DNA from: an uncultured Saprospiraceae bacterium
Lineage (GTDB): Bacteria; Bacteroidota; Bacteroidia; Chitinophagales; Saprospiraceae
Reading direction: 5' to 3'
Assembly: GCA_937952155.1 (NCBI GenBank)
Contig: CALFYH010000350.1
Span: 1-40,614, forward strand
DNA length: 40,614 nt
Shown here: positions 17,159-25,920 of the stretch, piece after piece
Layout: the number at the start of each line of letters is the position of its first letter
Numbering within the stretch: the first letter of the stretch is position 1
The notes under the pieces: generated by a model
What the model was told of the DNA's origin: nothing
Database searches by the model: none
What the model saw: only the letters and a program-made list of their open reading frames with translations
Program-made: the position numbers and the translations under genes

Positions 17159-18211
17159 ATGAGCGATAGTGATCATCCTTCAATAGGTATCAATCCAGCA
17201 TATGCAGTCACCACAAAAGGTGTCAAGGATATTCAATACTATCTCGATGGCTTGGTTCAAAAAAATCGATATATCCTCAGCGAATGCATAACGTTATTGG
17301 AAAGTGCCATACCTGAAAAACGTAAACTTGCGCTTCAGATACTTGAACAAATGCCAAAACCAAGCAATACTTCTATAAGAGTAGGAATAACAGGCTCACC
17401 TGGCGTAGGCAAAAGTACCTTGATAGAGTCGCTCGGTATGTATGTGATCGGTCAAGGAAAAAAACCAGCTATTTTGGTGATTGACCCAAGTAGTCAGATC
17501 AACATGGGAAGCATCCTCGGAGACAAAACCCGGATGCAGACATTGGCAAATCAACAAGAGGCATATATAAGGCCTACACCTTCAGGCAAAATCCTAGGTG
17601 GAACATCGGAATATACAAGAGAAGTGATAAGTCTCTGTGAGGCTGCTGGATATGATATGATCATTGTAGAGACCGTTGGTGTTGGCCAGTCAGAAATCGA
17701 GGTGGACCACATCACAGATATAAATCTTTTGCTCTTACAACCTGGTGCAGGTGACGATATTCAAGGCATCAAACGAGGCGTGGTGGAAAATGCTGATATT
17801 TTTATCATCAATAAAGCTGATGGTCCACAAGAGAAATTGGCCAAAAAAACTAAAATATTTTATCAATCGGCCATTAATCTATTTCATCACTCAGTGCCAC
17901 AGTGGAAAACGCCCGTAATTCTCTCATCAGCTATTAATAATCAAGGTATTGATATAATTTATAAAGCTATAATTGACTATTTTACCATACTAAAAGAGAC
18001 AGGAATATTGGAAAAAAATAGGGTTGAACAGGAGTTGCGATGGTTTGAGACACAAAGTGCGTCGATGATAAAAAAAATAATTTTTGAAAACATTCACATC
18101 CACGAAATGTTTTATTCACTCGTTCAAGACATTCAACAACAAAAAACCAGTACATCCATAGCTTTAAATAAGCTAGCATTATTATTGCATTCAAAACTGG
18201 ATGACAAATAA
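17159..18211 (+). CDS. meaB: Methylmalonyl-CoA mutase-associated GTPase MeaB
   Basis: 350 residues from ATG 17159. MeaB (formerly ArgK) is a G3E-family GTPase that loads and protects adenosylcobalamin on methylmalonyl-CoA mutase. The P-loop GITGSPGVGKST is at about residues 76-87; switch and Mg-binding blocks follow as VIDPSSQ and ETVGVGQSE, and the guanine-specificity motif appears as NKADG. A long helical C-terminal region supports dimerisation. The mutase genes are not in the window. The longer frame beginning at TTG 17138 is rejected because a -7 promoter element overlaps it. An M23 peptidase gene follows after 24 bases on the same strand. Confidence 0.95.
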   Translation: MSDSDHPSIGINPAYAVTTKGVKDIQYYLDGLVQKNRYILSECITLLESAIPEKRKLALQILEQMPKPSNTSIRVGITGSPGVGKSTLIESLGMYVIGQGKKPAILVIDPSSQINMGSILGDKTRMQTLANQQEAYIRPTPSGKILGGTSEYTREVISLCEAAGYDMIIVETVGVGQSEIEVDHITDINLLLLQPGAGDDIQGIKRGVVENADIFIINKADGPQEKLAKKTKIFYQSAINLFHHSVPQWKTPVILSSAINNQGIDIIYKAIIDYFTILKETGILEKNRVEQELRWFETQSASMIKKIIFENIHIHEMFYSLVQDIQQQKTSTSIALNKLALLLHSKLDDK

Positions 18212-18235
18212 TTTTTCTAAAAAAACATTCTAATT

Positions 18236-19972
18236 TTGATCAGAGGATTCAGTGCAGTTTCGGTAATAGTTTTGCTATTTGTTATTAGTGGTTTTTCACA
18301 ACAGCAAGATTCACCCAATCCTTTGGATGGCAAATATTTCAGAAGTCCAGTAGATTTTCCATTTCGCCTTTCGGGCAACTTTTGCGAATTGCGTGAAACA
18401 CATTTTCATTCAGGAATAGATATCAAACCTTCTGGGCATAAGGGCAATCCGATATACAGCATCGCTGATGGCTACGTTTCTCGTATTAAAATCTCTGCTG
18501 GTGGCTATGGGATTGCAGTATATGTAGATCATCCTGAGACAGGCTACACCTCGGTATATGCACACTTAGAAAATCTAAATGAGCATTTCGACTTTGTAGT
18601 TCGACAAATCCAAATAGCGCAAGAATCTTACGAAGTAGATTTTTTGCCTTCTCCAGATGTCCTTCCAGTAAAGAAAGGTGACATAATAGGCGAGATGGGC
18701 AACACTGGATATTCTTTTGGTACTCATTTGCACTTTGAGATTAGAGATACAAAATCCGAGAATCCGATCAATCCATTTCATTTTGGGCTAAAAACAGAAG
18801 ATAATATACCGCCTTCACTTATATCGCTTTCGGTACATGGTCTTGATCCCGATCTTTACAAAATATGGGAACAAAATATAGGATTGGCTACTTCAGAAGG
18901 AAATGCTATCCACATAGCGTCGCCGATAAAAGTACCTGCATGGAGAGCAGGCATTGCACTACAAATGTATGACAGAACAAACGGAAGTCATAACAAACAA
19001 GGCATTTATGGCCTTCGTATGTACGTTGATGATTCTTTGGTTTATAGCTATCACATGGACAAAATTTCTTTTGACCAAGCGCGTTATATAACAGGATTCT
19101 ATGACAATAAAATCAAGAAAACCAATAGAGCGCCATATAGCCTATGCTATAAATATCCAGGAAATGACCTTGAATTTCTTGCACATGCGAGTGATGGCAT
19201 TATACCTGTTTATGCTGCACAAGAAAGAAAGATAAAAATAGTGGTGGAAGATTTTAATCAAAATCACAAGACATTGACATTCAGTTTGCTGAGAGCAGAT
19301 CATATGGTGGAGCAAGCAGCAAAAGATAGTACTGCGACTTTAGTCAAAGTAGGCGAACCTGCGATTATATCAGAAAATACTCTCTTGCTTAGTTTTGAAA
19401 AAAATAGCCTATTCAGAAATATCCGACTCAAAATTAAATCTGATATTTCATCAAGCAATGAAACAAAATATACCATACATGATCAGTATGAACCAATCAA
19501 AAAACCAATTTCACTAAGTTTGAAGCCAGAAAAGACTAATATACCTGATATGAATAAGGCTATCATCGTGCGAACAAATGCAAATGGAAGAGGAAAGACC
19601 AATTATGGTGGGACGTGGAAAGATGGTGTATTAAATACTGGAATGATAGAATTTGGTACTTATTATATTGATTATGATACCATAGCTCCAACAATAAAAA
19701 GAGTAGATTTTTCAGAAAATGCAAGTAGAAAGACAAAATTCAGATTTGAATTAGACGAAAATTTGCCTACTAGAGGTCAATTTGTCAATGATATGAAAAT
19801 CAAGGTTTGGATAGACGGAAACTTTATAGTAAGTCCATATTCATCCAAGACAAAGATCCTTGAGATTCCATTGACAGACCTTTATAGTGGTGATCATAGC
19901 CTAAAAATAGAAGCAAAAGACCATTCGGGCAATACATCTTATTTTAATGATACATTTACAACCAGCAAATAA
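18236..19972 (+). CDS. Exported M23 family metallopeptidase
   Basis: 578 residues, starting with TTG at 18236; no ATG lies in frame before the signal peptide (IRGFSAVSVIVLLFVISGFSQ), so the TTG start is likely real. The peptidase M23 (LytM) domain is N-terminal, about 45-190, with Zn-ligand motifs H-x-G-I-D (HFHSGIDIK), the HLHFEIRD block, and GYGIAVYVDH. These metals cleave peptide crosslinks in peptidoglycan or, in some members, act as regulators. The remaining ~380 residues form a beta-rich region with no family I recognise, perhaps for anchoring or substrate binding. All main Zn ligands appear present, so it should be catalytically active. It converges on the GT2 gene with a 13-base gap. 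Confidence 0.9.
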   Translation: MIRGFSAVSVIVLLFVISGFSQQQDSPNPLDGKYFRSPVDFPFRLSGNFCELRETHFHSGIDIKPSGHKGNPIYSIADGYVSRIKISAGGYGIAVYVDHPETGYTSVYAHLENLNEHFDFVVRQIQIAQESYEVDFLPSPDVLPVKKGDIIGEMGNTGYSFGTHLHFEIRDTKSENPINPFHFGLKTEDNIPPSLISLSVHGLDPDLYKIWEQNIGLATSEGNAIHIASPIKVPAWRAGIALQMYDRTNGSHNKQGIYGLRMYVDDSLVYSYHMDKISFDQARYITGFYDNKIKKTNRAPYSLCYKYPGNDLEFLAHASDGIIPVYAAQERKIKIVVEDFNQNHKTLTFSLLRADHMVEQAAKDSTATLVKVGEPAIISENTLLLSFEKNSLFRNIRLKIKSDISSSNETKYTIHDQYEPIKKPISLSLKPEKTNIPDMNKAIIVRTNANGRGKTNYGGTWKDGVLNTGMIEFGTYYIDYDTIAPTIKRVDFSENASRKTKFRFELDENLPTRGQFVNDMKIKVWIDGNFIVSPYSSKTKILEIPLTDLYSGDHSLKIEAKDHSGNTSYFNDTFTTSK

Positions 19973-19985
19973 GGAAGTGAAATGA

Positions 19986-20705
19986 TTATTTGGACCAGAT
20001 ATTGTATTTCAATATGCAAAATATAGCTCTAAAGCCATCTTTCCAATTGATTTTTTTGCCTTCTGCATACGTCCTACCATAGTATGATATACCAACCTCA
20101 TAAATTCTTATTTTGGGAATTCGTGCGATTTTTGCGGTTACTTCAGGTTCGAAACCAAATCTCTTTTCTTTTAGGGTAATATTTTTTATAATGTCTGACT
20201 TCCACATTTTGTAACATGTTTCCATGTCCGTCAGATTTAGATTTGTCAGTGCATTTGAAAAAAATGTTAGTACCTTATTGCCAATAGAATGCCAGAAAAA
20301 GAGAATACGATGCGGCTTGCCACCCATAAATCTCGATCCATAAACCACATCTGCAAATCCGTCTAAAATGGGCTTGAGCAAGAGATTGAACTCTTCGGGA
20401 TCGTACTCCAGGTCTGCGTCTTGAATGATGATAAGATCGCCCTTAGCTTCACGGATGCCTGTATGAAGTGCCGCACCTTTGCCTTGGTTTACAGTATGTT
20501 TGTAATATGAAATTTCTATTTCTGGAAAAGCCTCTTTGTACTCCAAAACGCTTTTTTCTGTGCCATCTTTTGAACAATCATTCACTATAATGATTTCTTT
20601 AGTGACATTTCCTATGAGTGTCACCTGCCTCACTTTTTCGAGAATGGTTTTGATAGTCATCTCTTCATTGTAAGCAGGTATGACAATTGAAAGTTTTAAC
20701 GGCAT
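19986..20705 (-). CDS. Family 2 glycosyltransferase (dolichyl-phosphate mannosyltransferase-like)
   Basis: 239 residues, GT-A fold. Visible motifs are the nucleotide-binding start LSIVIPAYNEE, IIIVNDCSKDGT, and the DXD-like metal site IIIQDADLEYDP. GSRFMGG and the late RFGFEPEVTAKIAR are typical of the DPM1-like branch that transfers sugar to a polyprenyl-phosphate carrier. No transmembrane tail is present, so it is a soluble or peripheral enzyme. The acceptor cannot be told from sequence. It is a monocistronic minus-strand gene, divergent from the PaaE-like reductase. Confidence 0.9.
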   Translation of the reverse strand: MPLKLSIVIPAYNEEMTIKTILEKVRQVTLIGNVTKEIIIVNDCSKDGTEKSVLEYKEAFPEIEISYYKHTVNQGKGAALHTGIREAKGDLIIIQDADLEYDPEEFNLLLKPILDGFADVVYGSRFMGGKPHRILFFWHSIGNKVLTFFSNALTNLNLTDMETCYKMWKSDIIKNITLKEKRFGFEPEVTAKIARIPKIRIYEVGISYYGRTYAEGKKINWKDGFRAIFCILKYNIWSK

Positions 20706-20811
20706 AAAATATATTTTATAACATAATGTATTTCAGGTAATTATAATAACAAACGACAATGGGTCAATGAAGATCATACGCCAATTAACCAATTATTTTG
20801 CGAAAAGTACG

Positions 20812-20819
20812 TACTTTCG
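20812..20819 (+). promoter_or_regulatory. -7 like element upstream of the PaaE-like gene
   Basis: TACTTTCG is one mismatch from TAnnTTTG. It lies 59 bases before the preferred ATG at 20871 and 10 bases before the upstream TTG at 20829, which would then be almost leaderless. No good -33 element is seen. Confidence 0.35.
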
Positions 20820-20870
20820 GCGACCAATTTGGGATTAATCAGATTAATATCAAGCAACAAAAGTATAAAA

Positions 20871-21956
20871 ATGCAGTTTCATACCCTAAAAATAAACAAA
20901 ATAGTATCAGAAACAAAAGATACAAATACCATTTATTTTGATATCCCTAGTCATTTGAGGGAAAATTACCAATTTATTCCGGGACAACATTTGACCATAA
21001 AAGCAGTTATCAATGGTACAGAATTGCGCAGGGCTTATTCTATTTGTACTTCGACTGATGCTTCTTCTCCAGGGATCACCATAAAAAAAGTAAGTGGCGG
21101 ACAGATGTCTTCATACCTGAATGATAAGGTAAAAGAAGGCGATACGCTCGAAGTCATGACACCGGAAGGACATTTTGTATTGAACCCTGAAGGTCAAAAG
21201 CAAAGAGATATTTATTTTATTGCTGCTGGTAGTGGTATCACGCCGGTAATGTCGATGATAAAAACGATAGTTGAACATGAGCCTAAGAGCAGCTGCTATC
21301 TATTGTATGGATCTAGAGACGAATCCAATATTATATTTAAAGAACAGCTGGATATGCTAGAGAAAAAATACGCCGATCAGTTGGTAGTGGAGCACGTCTT
21401 GAGTAAACCGATCATCAGAAAAGAAGGAGGAATAGGTGGGCTATTTGCTAAAAAAATTGTATCTTGGAAGGGCAAAACAGGAAGGTTAAATGAACAAATT
21501 TACTCAGAATTCTTTAGAAACAACCAAGGTCAAAATCCTGAAAAATGCTATTTTGTTTGTGGCCCTGGAGACCTAATCGAGAAGACAGAAAATTATTTAA
21601 TTGCCCAAGGCATTGATAAAAAACAAATTCACAAAGAATATTTTGCAACAGCCAATACGCATTCTGATTCTGGTGTTGATATGGCAACAGTTCGTGTTAC
21701 TTTAAGTGGCAATACTTTTGATGTCAAGGTTCCTAAGGGAAAAACGATTCTTGATACCTTGATCGAAGCCAAAAAGAATCCACCATATTCGTGTACAAGT
21801 GGTGCATGTTCGACTTGTATGGCAAAAGTTACTGTTGGTGAGATGACTATGGATCAATGTTTTGCCTTGGAAGATGATGAAGTGGAAGCTGGGTATATAC
21901 TGACATGTCAAGCGCATCCTGTAACCGAAAAAGTTGAAATCACGTTTGATAATTGA
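20871..21956 (+). CDS. paaE: PaaE-like NAD(P)H-dependent flavin/2Fe-2S reductase
   Basis: 361 residues from ATG 20871 (MQFHTLKI, the usual start of the family; the TTG at 20829 adds 14 unusual residues). Domain order is FAD-binding barrel with RRAYSIC (54-59 region), NAD(P)-binding domain with IAAGSGITPVMSMIKT, and a C-terminal plant-type ferredoxin with cluster ligands C308, C313, C316 and C346 (CTSGACSTC, then LTCQAHP). This is the layout of PaaE, which feeds electrons to the phenylacetyl-CoA epoxidase PaaABC. The presence of paaZ at the window start supports the assignment, but other oxygenase reductases share the layout, and no oxygenase subunit is adjacent. A role in another pathway remains possible. 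Confidence 0.75.
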   Translation: MQFHTLKINKIVSETKDTNTIYFDIPSHLRENYQFIPGQHLTIKAVINGTELRRAYSICTSTDASSPGITIKKVSGGQMSSYLNDKVKEGDTLEVMTPEGHFVLNPEGQKQRDIYFIAAGSGITPVMSMIKTIVEHEPKSSCYLLYGSRDESNIIFKEQLDMLEKKYADQLVVEHVLSKPIIRKEGGIGGLFAKKIVSWKGKTGRLNEQIYSEFFRNNQGQNPEKCYFVCGPGDLIEKTENYLIAQGIDKKQIHKEYFATANTHSDSGVDMATVRVTLSGNTFDVKVPKGKTILDTLIEAKKNPPYSCTSGACSTCMAKVTVGEMTMDQCFALEDDEVEAGYILTCQAHPVTEKVEITFDN

Positions 21957-22098
21957 TTCTAGAAATCTTTTACATTGTGTTTCGAAATGTTGTTATCTTG
22001 TCACGGGAATGATTTAATTTCGGAATAGTCGTCACAAAATATTTAGGCGGAATGTATGGCGAACCGAAGAATTTTGACTCACCATTAATTGAGTTTTC

Positions 22099-22461
22099 AT
22101 GCCGCAGGTTTTTTGGAAATATAAAAATGTATCCGGGACAGATTATGACATTAATTTGTATCATGGAGATATTTCAAGGCATGTAATCGTATATATCGGA
22201 CAAGAAATCATAAAAATCGACTTTTCTGTGCTCGGAGACAAAGAGTATAGCTTTATGCTGGGCGAAGAGTTGTTTAAATTGAGTATCGAATATATAAAAG
22301 GTAAAACGAACTATACTCTTGTAAATGTTGGTAAAGAACAAAAAATATTGCCATTTGGCGAAAGCAAAACAAAAATCAATCAACGAGCTTTTGAACTCAT
22401 TATTGGCTTTGTTGTGTTTATAATTATTCTTTTGATTTCATATTACCTTAGAATATCGTAA
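22099..22461 (+). CDS. Small FAIM-like beta protein with C-terminal membrane anchor
   Basis: 120 residues. Residues 1-90 are predicted beta-rich and contain H22-G23, Y32, L45-G46-x-K48 and G55, spaced as in the N-terminal repeat of metazoan FAIM (HG..S...VY...E......LVGKE....G), which I recall from the family and have not searched. Residues 99-117 are a single hydrophobic helix ending LLISYYLRIS, so the protein would be tail-anchored with the beta domain in the cytosol. The ATG 22099 start fits the alignment. There is no clear upstream -7 element and it is 142 bases after paaE. Coding is plausible but not certain; the FAIM resemblance is inference. Confidence 0.55.
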   Translation: MPQVFWKYKNVSGTDYDINLYHGDISRHVIVYIGQEIIKIDFSVLGDKEYSFMLGEELFKLSIEYIKGKTNYTLVNVGKEQKILPFGESKTKINQRAFELIIGFVVFIIILLISYYLRIS

Positions 22462-22466
22462 CTTCT

Positions 22467-22498
22467 ATTGCATAAAATAAAAAAAAACACTAAGTTTG
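22467..22498 (+). promoter_or_regulatory. Promoter upstream of scpB
   Basis: ATTG at 22467-22470, a 20-base spacer, then TAAGTTTG at 22491-22498, an exact TAnnTTTG match. A second overlapping match, TATTTTTG, is at 22499-22506. Transcription would start around 22505-22513, 50-60 bases before the TTG start of scpB. Confidence 0.55.
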
Positions 22499-22564
22499 TA
22501 TTTTTGTAATGAGATAAATATCATTTTAATACCAACTACTTAGTTAAATAAATAACACAAATAT

Positions 22565-23176
22565 TTGGATCCTTTAGCATTACATATAGAGAGTTTGATT
22601 TTTACAGGCAATCCTTCCATCAGTTTTGACGATATCAAAAATGCGCTAGAAGATAGTCTTGGAACTACATTTTCTGATAATGAAATAGCAACTAATATTG
22701 AAAGTTTGAGAGATAAATACAATGATGAACATTATTCAATAGAGATTGTAGAGATCGCAGGAGGATTCAGATTTATGACCAAAGCTTTGTACCATCACAC
22801 CATTGGAACGTATCTTCGCCAGAATACCCACAAAAAATTAAGCAAATCGGCATTAGAGTCATTGGCCATCATAGCCTACAAACAACCAGTTACAAAAACT
22901 GAAATTGAATCAATCCGAGGTGTAAATAGCGATTATACCATACAAAAATTGTTAGAGAAGGATTTAATTGAAATATCAGGTAGAAGTGGAGGACCAGGTA
23001 AGCCTCTTTTGTATAGCACGACTTCAAAATTTACAGATTATTTTGGGTTGAAAACGATCGAAGATCTACCTAAGGTGAAAGAGCTTGAAAGCATTGATAA
23101 TCAGATAGGCGAACAAGCACCAATTGAAGAAGAGCAAAAACCAGTTGTCCATAATATTGTTAATGAAGAAGAATAA
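22565..23176 (+). CDS. scpB: Segregation and condensation protein B
   Basis: 203 residues, start TTG at 22565 giving MDPLALHIESLIF, where the family normally begins. ScpB is the winged-helix (kite) subunit that with ScpA bridges the SMC dimer in chromosome condensation. Two winged helices are seen: residues about 1-85, and 90-170 with the strongly conserved LSKSALESLAIIAYKQPVTK and RGVNSDYTIQKLLEKDLIE. The acidic C-terminal tail (about 175-203) is typical and variable. scpA is not in the window. DUF2480 and MltD-like genes follow at 23 and 10 bases, consistent with one operon. Confidence 0.95.
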   Translation: MDPLALHIESLIFTGNPSISFDDIKNALEDSLGTTFSDNEIATNIESLRDKYNDEHYSIEIVEIAGGFRFMTKALYHHTIGTYLRQNTHKKLSKSALESLAIIAYKQPVTKTEIESIRGVNSDYTIQKLLEKDLIEISGRSGGPGKPLLYSTTSKFTDYFGLKTIEDLPKVKELESIDNQIGEQAPIEEEQKPVVHNIVNEEE

Positions 23177-23199
23177 TAAACAAATTCATCCAATCATTC

Positions 23200-23727
23200 A
23201 TGGAGAATAATACTTTAGTAAACCGTGTAGCAGGAAGCGGCCTTATTACCATTAATCTTGAAGATTTTTTTCCTACCAAGTCATATATTATTTTTGATAT
23301 AAAGGAATATCTGTTTCACGGTCTTATATTGAAGGAAAAAGAATTTAGAGAATCCTTGAAAAACTTGGATTGGAGTATTTACCAAGACAAGATAGTGCTT
23401 ATAACGTGTAGTACGGATGCCGTGATTCCGCTATGGGCTTACATGTTGATTTCTGTGTATCTCAAAGAAATAGCTTTTGATATTTATCAAGGTAGTTGGG
23501 ATGAATATTTGTTGATGCACTACAGAAACGAGATTCAAAAGATAGATATAGAACAATTTTTGGACAAGCGCATCGTTATCAAAGGATGTGGAAGCAAGCC
23601 AGTACCATCTTATGCGTACACAATGATCACATCACGTCTAATACCTGACGCACAAAGCATCATGTTTGGTGAGCCATGTAGTACTGTACCAATATACAAA
23701 AGACCTAGACAAATTTTACACAATTAA
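23200..23727 (+). CDS. DUF2480 family protein
   Basis: 175 residues, recognised as the DUF2480 family found almost only in Bacteroidota. Visible conserved-looking stretches are INLEDFFP near the N-terminus, FLDKRIVIKGCGSKPVPSYAY and the TSRLIPDAQSIMFGEPCSTV block near the C-terminus. It has no signal peptide or membrane segment, so it is cytosolic. Its biochemical role is unknown. The consistent placement beside a scpB gene may hint at a link to chromosome or cell-cycle functions, but that is weak. Confidence 0.85.
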   Translation: MENNTLVNRVAGSGLITINLEDFFPTKSYIIFDIKEYLFHGLILKEKEFRESLKNLDWSIYQDKIVLITCSTDAVIPLWAYMLISVYLKEIAFDIYQGSWDEYLLMHYRNEIQKIDIEQFLDKRIVIKGCGSKPVPSYAYTMITSRLIPDAQSIMFGEPCSTVPIYKRPRQILHN

Positions 23728-23737
23728 AATCCCAAAG

Positions 23738-24643
23738 ATGTCACGACATAAATTATTTCCACTTTTTGGATTCATTGCAGGTATCATCTTTACTATGCTC
23801 ATTTTTTTATCCTATAAAAGTGAAAAATCATTATCAAGTTTTTTTGAGTTGCCACAACAAATCAAGAGTGTAAATCTAAACAAACCTTTTGACTTTGCAG
23901 GTGAGCCGATGCCTGTCAATGAAGATACTAGAGAACGTCTCGACCGAGAGCTGAGTGTAAATGCTTACTGGCAATCTACGACATTACTTCATTTGAAATT
24001 GGCCAACAAATATTTACCAGTAGTGGAGCGCATCCTTGCAGAAAACGGGATTCCCGATGATTTTAAATATCTCGCTATTGCGGAAAGCGGACTAAGAAAT
24101 GTCACATCATCAGCCAGTGCAAAAGGATATTGGCAATTTATGAAACCAGCAGCTATAGAAATGGGTCTGGAGATAAACGAAGACGTTGATGAACGTCTGC
24201 ATATAGAAAAATCTAGCAAAGCAGCCTGTAACTATATAAAACAATTGTATCGAAGATTTGGAAGTTGGACGAATGTAGCTGGAGCTTATAATGTAGGTCC
24301 AACGGCTTTTGCTAGGACACTTGAGGAGCAAAAAGAGTCCAATTATTATGATGTAAATATCAATGAAGAAACATCCAGATACTTATTTAGAATCATTGCC
24401 ATCAAAGAAATTGTAAAGAATCCACAAGATTTTGGCTATTTTGTAGATGATACCGAAAAATATAACCTGAATTCTAATCTCAAAACCTTAAGTATTACAA
24501 CTTCTATACCGAATCTAGCAGATTTTGCGCATCAACAAGGCATAACATATAGGATCTTAAAGTTTTATAATCCTTGGTTGATCAATAATAAACTTACAGT
24601 AGCACCAGGGAAAGAATATCTCATCAAGGTGCCACAAAGCTAA
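23738..24643 (+). CDS. Membrane-bound lytic transglycosylase, MltD-like
   Basis: 301 residues from ATG 23738; the frame is open further upstream but that part overlaps DUF2480 and lacks a hydrophobic start. Residues 6-25 are a signal/anchor helix. The SLT catalytic domain spans about 85-215: Glu116 in LAIAESGL, GYWQFM, and the AYNVGPTAF motif, all diagnostic of family 1 lytic transglycosylases. The C-terminal part (about 245-301) is LysM-like (FAHQQGITYRILKFYN), a likely peptidoglycan-binding module. The enzyme cuts the glycan chain with formation of anhydromuramic ends. It converges on the PrxQ gene with a single base between stops. Confidence 0.9.
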   Translation: MSRHKLFPLFGFIAGIIFTMLIFLSYKSEKSLSSFFELPQQIKSVNLNKPFDFAGEPMPVNEDTRERLDRELSVNAYWQSTTLLHLKLANKYLPVVERILAENGIPDDFKYLAIAESGLRNVTSSASAKGYWQFMKPAAIEMGLEINEDVDERLHIEKSSKAACNYIKQLYRRFGSWTNVAGAYNVGPTAFARTLEEQKESNYYDVNINEETSRYLFRIIAIKEIVKNPQDFGYFVDDTEKYNLNSNLKTLSITTSIPNLADFAHQQGITYRILKFYNPWLINNKLTVAPGKEYLIKVPQS

Positions 24644-24644
24644 A

Positions 24645-25121
24645 TCAAATACCAAGAGCATTTTTCAATTGGTTGGAATGGTCACCTGAGACGACATCAC
24701 TTATAATATGGGTGATAAAGCCAGCTTCGTCAGTCACTACAGTCGTTCTATACACACCGTTTACTTCTTTTCCCATAAAAATCTTTGGTCCATAATACCC
24801 AAATGCACTCATCATGCTCAAGGTTGGATCGGCGATAAGTGAATAAGGCAGTTCGTATTTGTCGATGAATTTTTTGTGTTTTTTTGCATTGTCCTTGCTG
24901 ACACCATAGACTTTGTATCCATTAGATGAAAATAAGGCGTAATTGTCTCGAATATTGCATGCTTCCTTTGTGCAAGTAGGGCTATCATCCTGACCATAAA
25001 AGAAGATAATACACTTTTGACCTTTAAGTGAATCAGCAGTGAGCGGTACACCATTTTCATCTTCTGCGTTGAATGATGGAATGTGATCTCCAACTTTTAC
25101 TTTACCTTTTCTGTCTTCCAT
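24645..25121 (-). CDS. Thiol peroxidase, PrxQ/Bcp type
   Basis: 158 residues, atypical 2-Cys peroxiredoxin. Peroxidatic Cys50 lies in SPTC-T and resolving Cys55 in KEAC, five residues later, the PrxQ/Bcp spacing. The usual DDTPGCTKEAC block is here QDDSPTCTKEAC. It reduces peroxides with thioredoxin in the cytosol. It is on the minus strand downstream of the LytTR regulator, 60 bases from its stop, with no clear promoter of its own in that gap; readthrough from the two-component operon is possible. Confidence 0.93.
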   Translation of the reverse strand: MEDRKGKVKVGDHIPSFNAEDENGVPLTADSLKGQKCIIFFYGQDDSPTCTKEACNIRDNYALFSSNGYKVYGVSKDNAKKHKKFIDKYELPYSLIADPTLSMMSAFGYYGPKIFMGKEVNGVYRTTVVTDEAGFITHIISDVVSGDHSNQLKNALGI

Positions 25122-25181
25122 ATGACCATGTGTATTTTACTAAATGCAAACAAAAATTAAAGGGCAATGTTTTTGAATTTT

Positions 25182-25910
25182 TTACCCAATAAGCCTGTTC
25201 GAAACATCTTGTCGTTTGCTTCTCGCCACAGGTACATGAATGTCACCTTTGAGTACAATTTGCATTCCTTCGCCTTTGATAAGCTTTTGAATATAGGTTT
25301 CGTGAATGAGCCAAGATGTATGAGGTCTGAAAAATGCGGGATTATTCAAAACATCTTCGATTTCTAGCAGATTGCGAGAAATAAGGTAAGGTTTGGGATT
25401 TTGGACAGTATATACTTTGCAATAACTACCATCAGCTTCACAACAAATAATGTCTACCACCTGTACGAAAACAATTTCATTACCAATCGGAAGTAGAATT
25501 TTTTCAGGGGTATTGTTTTTATTAAGATAGATAAGATGGCGCATTTTATAGGGAGATAAAACTGGTATAGACTTCTTCAATGACGCTACCAACTCATCTT
25601 TGTCTATAGGCTTGAGGAGATAGTCTATTGCATTAAACCTAAATGCCTTGGCAGCATACTGGTCATAAGCAGTGGTAAATATTACTCCAGCCTTCACATC
25701 AGAAAGCTGTTCCAAAAGGTCAAAACCATTTAGATGTGGCATTTCTATATCTAAAAATATGATGTCTGGCTGTTGGAGCTTGAGATAAGAGAGCGCATCC
25801 AATGACTGATTAAATACGGCATCAATATGAACTTCCGGACAGTTTTTTTCCAATAGAATGCACAGCACATCTGTGCAATATTTCTCATCATCAATGATTA
25901 CGGCATTCAT
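25182..25910 (-). CDS. LytTR family response regulator
   Basis: 242 residues. The receiver domain (1-120) has acidic residues D7-D8, phosphoacceptor Asp54 in IIFLDIEMP, and Lys in LLKPIDKDEL. Residues 139-242 form the LytTR DNA-binding domain (EIVFVQVVDIICCEADGSYC, then FRPHTSWLIHE and IVLKGDIHVPVARSKR). LytTR regulators bind paired direct repeats of about nine bases with 12-13 bases between. The gene starts 10 bases after the stop of the sensor kinase gene, so the two are a cognate pair. A matching direct repeat is at 31048-31082. Confidence 0.95.
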   Translation of the reverse strand: MNAVIIDDEKYCTDVLCILLEKNCPEVHIDAVFNQSLDALSYLKLQQPDIIFLDIEMPHLNGFDLLEQLSDVKAGVIFTTAYDQYAAKAFRFNAIDYLLKPIDKDELVASLKKSIPVLSPYKMRHLIYLNKNNTPEKILLPIGNEIVFVQVVDIICCEADGSYCKVYTVQNPKPYLISRNLLEIEDVLNNPAFFRPHTSWLIHETYIQKLIKGEGMQIVLKGDIHVPVARSKRQDVSNRLIG

Positions 25911-25920
25911 ATCAATTATT

